The notes under the pieces are model-generated. The model was not told where the DNA came from. It saw only the letters and a list, made by a program, of their open reading frames with translations, and ran no database searches. Position numbers and translations under genes: made by a program. This document shows positions 5,741 to 6,588 of a DNA stretch of 6,588 nt, one piece after another (the stretch's first letter is position 1; every line of letters starts with the position of its first letter). This DNA is from Desulfobacterales bacterium CG23_combo_of_CG06-09_8_20_14_all_51_8 (lineage in GTDB: Bacteria > Desulfobacterota > Desulfobacteria > Desulfobacterales > Desulfosalsimonadaceae), in assembly GCA_002772195.1 (NCBI GenBank), contig PCSG01000386.1, positions 1 through 6,588 of the forward strand. The letters are read 5' to 3'.

Positions 5741-6229
5741 TTACTCTTTCAGTTCGATAATTGCAGGCGTAACAGCGCCGTCTTTTATTTCAAGTATGCC
5801 CACCGATACCGGCAGGGTCAATCGTTTGGGACCTGCGCTGCCCGGGTTGATGTATAAAACCCCTTCTTTGTATTTGATTTCAGCCCGGTGGGAATGGCCG
5901 GACACCACCAATTGAAAACCGGCCGCGGCCGGGTCTAAATCCAGCTGCTCCAGATCATGGCATACGTAAATGGAAATACCATCGATTTCAACGATTTCAT
6001 ATTTTGGAAGGGACCTGGGACCGTAAGGTTTGTCCATGTTGCCCCGCACCGCGAAAACCGGGGCGATCTGTTTCAGGGAGGCGATGATTTCCGGCGTGTC
6101 GATATCCCCGGCGTGAATAATGGCATCAACCCCGGCCAGGGCTGTGAGGGCGCTGGCCCGCAGCAGGCCGTGGGTATCGGATATCAGTCCGATGCGTTTT
6201 TGGTCGATGCGTTTTTTGTTATTTTCCAT
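5741..6229 (-). CDS. YfcE/MJ0936-type metallophosphoesterase
   Basis: This 162-residue cytoplasmic protein has the complete calcineurin-like phosphoesterase motif set: DTH (Asp18, His20), GD (Asp42), GN (Asn64), His91 and GHSH (His112, His114). These residues bind two divalent metals. INPGSAGPKR (127-136) after the GHSH motif is typical of the YfcE/MJ0936 group, small phosphodiesterases usually tested on artificial substrates; the physiological substrate is generally unknown. Length fits MJ0936 (about 166 residues). There is no signal peptide or membrane segment. Family members often begin with only one or two residues before the IG-x-ISDTHG strand, whereas this one has about ten extra, arising partly from a 15-bp tandem duplication (KKRID/QKRIG). 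No other start codon is available, although the ribosome site before the ATG is poor. A good promoter lies at 6286-6314. It is probably transcribed alone. Confidence 0.93.
   Translation of the reverse strand: MENNKKRIDQKRIGLISDTHGLLRASALTALAGVDAIIHAGDIDTPEIIASLKQIAPVFAVRGNMDKPYGPRSLPKYEIVEIDGISIYVCHDLEQLDLDPAAAGFQLVVSGHSHRAEIKYKEGVLYINPGSAGPKRLTLPVSVGILEIKDGAVTPAIIELKE
6190..6219. repeat. 15-bp tandem duplication inside the phosphoesterase gene start
   Basis: CGATGCGTTTTTGGT (6190-6204) is followed directly by CGATGCGTTTTTTGT (6205-6219), 14 of 15 bases identical. It encodes five extra codons near the N-terminus (KKRID then QKRIG) and keeps the reading frame. It looks like a slippage or duplication event in the 5' end of the gene. 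Confidence 0.7.
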
Positions 6230-6285
6230 TAACTGAAAAACCGGAAACAGTTCTTGTAAAAGGGGTTTCTGTATTAAAAGATTGA

Positions 6286-6314
6286 AGTATAGTCGAATGA
6301 GTTTTTTGATTCAA
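6286..6314 (-). promoter_or_regulatory. Probable sigma70-type promoter of the phosphoesterase gene
   Basis: On the minus strand TTGAAT (6314-6309, 4/6 match to -35) and TATACT (6291-6286, 5/6 match to -10) are exactly 17 bp apart. Transcription would start near 6279 and leave about 50 bases of leader. Just before the start codon the leader contains AACTG/CAGTT arms (6231-6235 and 6248-6252) that might form a small stem. This is the best promoter match in the window. Confidence 0.55.
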
Positions 6315-6322
6315 CACAGAAA

Positions 6323-6412
6323 TTAAAGAGGGAAATCCAGAGTCACTTTCCCACGATCAGGATCGACCGGGCTCCAAACGAACTTATTCGCAGAACGCTT
6401 AACGCATAGATT
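6323..6412 (-). pseudogene. Possible short C-terminal gene remnant, unrecognised
   Basis: On the minus strand 29 codons are open between TGA (6415-6413) and TAA (6325-6323), ending in KFVWSPVDPDRGKVTLDFPL. The residue pattern (WSPVDPDRGKVTLDF) reads like a genuine protein C-terminus, but the stretch is too short for codon statistics, has no start codon and overlaps no other signal. It may be the decayed end of a gene. Chance is a real alternative. Confidence 0.25.
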
Positions 6413-6440
6413 TCACTTTAAAATGGGTCAAAAGTCCTTG

Positions 6441-6459
6441 AAAAATGCCTTGCGTTTTT
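6441..6459. terminator. Small A/T-flanked stem-loop, weak terminator candidate
   Basis: AAAAATGC (6441-6448) can pair with GCGTTTTT (6452-6459), one G-T wobble, around a 3-base loop CTT, and T residues follow on the plus strand to 6461. The stem is short and mostly A-T, and no plus-strand gene ends nearby. It may be a relic or chance. Confidence 0.2.
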
Positions 6460-6523
6460 TTAGGATATATTTCATTATTCTGAATTATTCCCTTTTCGCA
6501 ATCCAAATGGCATTAACCGACGA

Positions 6524-6576
6524 CCCCCTTTTTTTCTTCTCCTTTTGGTAAGAAGGACGGAGTGAGAGGAAGGGGG
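6524..6576. repeat. Long imperfect hairpin, pyrimidine-rich arm against purine-rich arm
   Basis: CCCCCTTTTTTTC (6524-6536) pairs with GAGAGGAAGGGGG (6564-6576) over 13 positions with three G-T wobbles. After a small bulge CTCC (6539-6542) pairs with GGAG (6559-6562). No T-run follows on either strand, so an intrinsic terminator is unlikely. It could be one end of a small palindromic mobile element, or an RNA structure belonging to a gene beyond the right edge. No gene is visible between 6230 and 6588 apart from the possible remnant at 6323-6412. Confidence 0.4.
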
Positions 6577-6588
6577 CCTGTCACAATG

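Noticed and set aside
5957..6232. A 91-codon plus-strand frame antisense to the phosphoesterase
   Set aside because: It is a shadow of a gene with all catalytic motifs intact.

Overview
The window looks like chromosomal DNA from an anaerobic, moderately GC-rich bacterium. Codon use and protein style fit a Desulfobacterota (Desulfobacterales-like) sulfate reducer. That placement is my impression from the proteins; no marker gene here proves it. No phage, transposase, CRISPR array, rRNA or tRNA is visible.

Layout, left to right: (1) At the left edge, on the minus strand, are the first 16 codons of a TetR/AcrR-type regulator, with a 16-bp palindrome upstream as its probable operator. (2) On the plus strand, 239-1642 encodes a full-length PurF-like protein (amidophosphoribosyltransferase family). 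It keeps the PRPP site and all four iron-sulfur cysteines but has Gly in place of the glutaminase Cys nucleophile. (3) An AT-rich island, about 1640-2150, holds a minus-strand BrnA-type ribbon-helix-helix antitoxin gene without any toxin gene, and a perfect 27-bp palindrome over its promoter. (4) carB, the carbamoyl-phosphate synthase large subunit, is complete at 2152-5352 and ends in a strong intrinsic terminator. (5) A decayed intergenic stretch, 5353-5740, carries a purine-rich tract, a GGTGGATTA/TAATCCACC palindrome and a 55-codon remnant of a minus-strand gene. (6) A minus-strand YfcE/MJ0936-type metallophosphoesterase lies at 5741-6229, with a good promoter. (7) A non-coding right end, 6230-6588, contains a possible 29-codon gene remnant, a small stem-loop and a long imperfect hairpin.

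The two large plus-strand genes both belong to nucleotide biosynthesis families that normally use glutamine-derived ammonia: PurF for purines, CarB for carbamoyl phosphate (pyrimidines and arginine). CarB's glutaminase partner CarA is not in the window, and the PurF-like protein appears to have lost its own glutaminase chemistry. The antitoxin gene and its AT-rich surroundings separate the two genes, so carB probably has its own promoter.

I do not see a clearly new multi-gene system. The points most worth a second look are the glutaminase-dead PurF paralogue, the solo antitoxin with its operator between purF-like and carB, and the gene remnants flanking the phosphoesterase gene.
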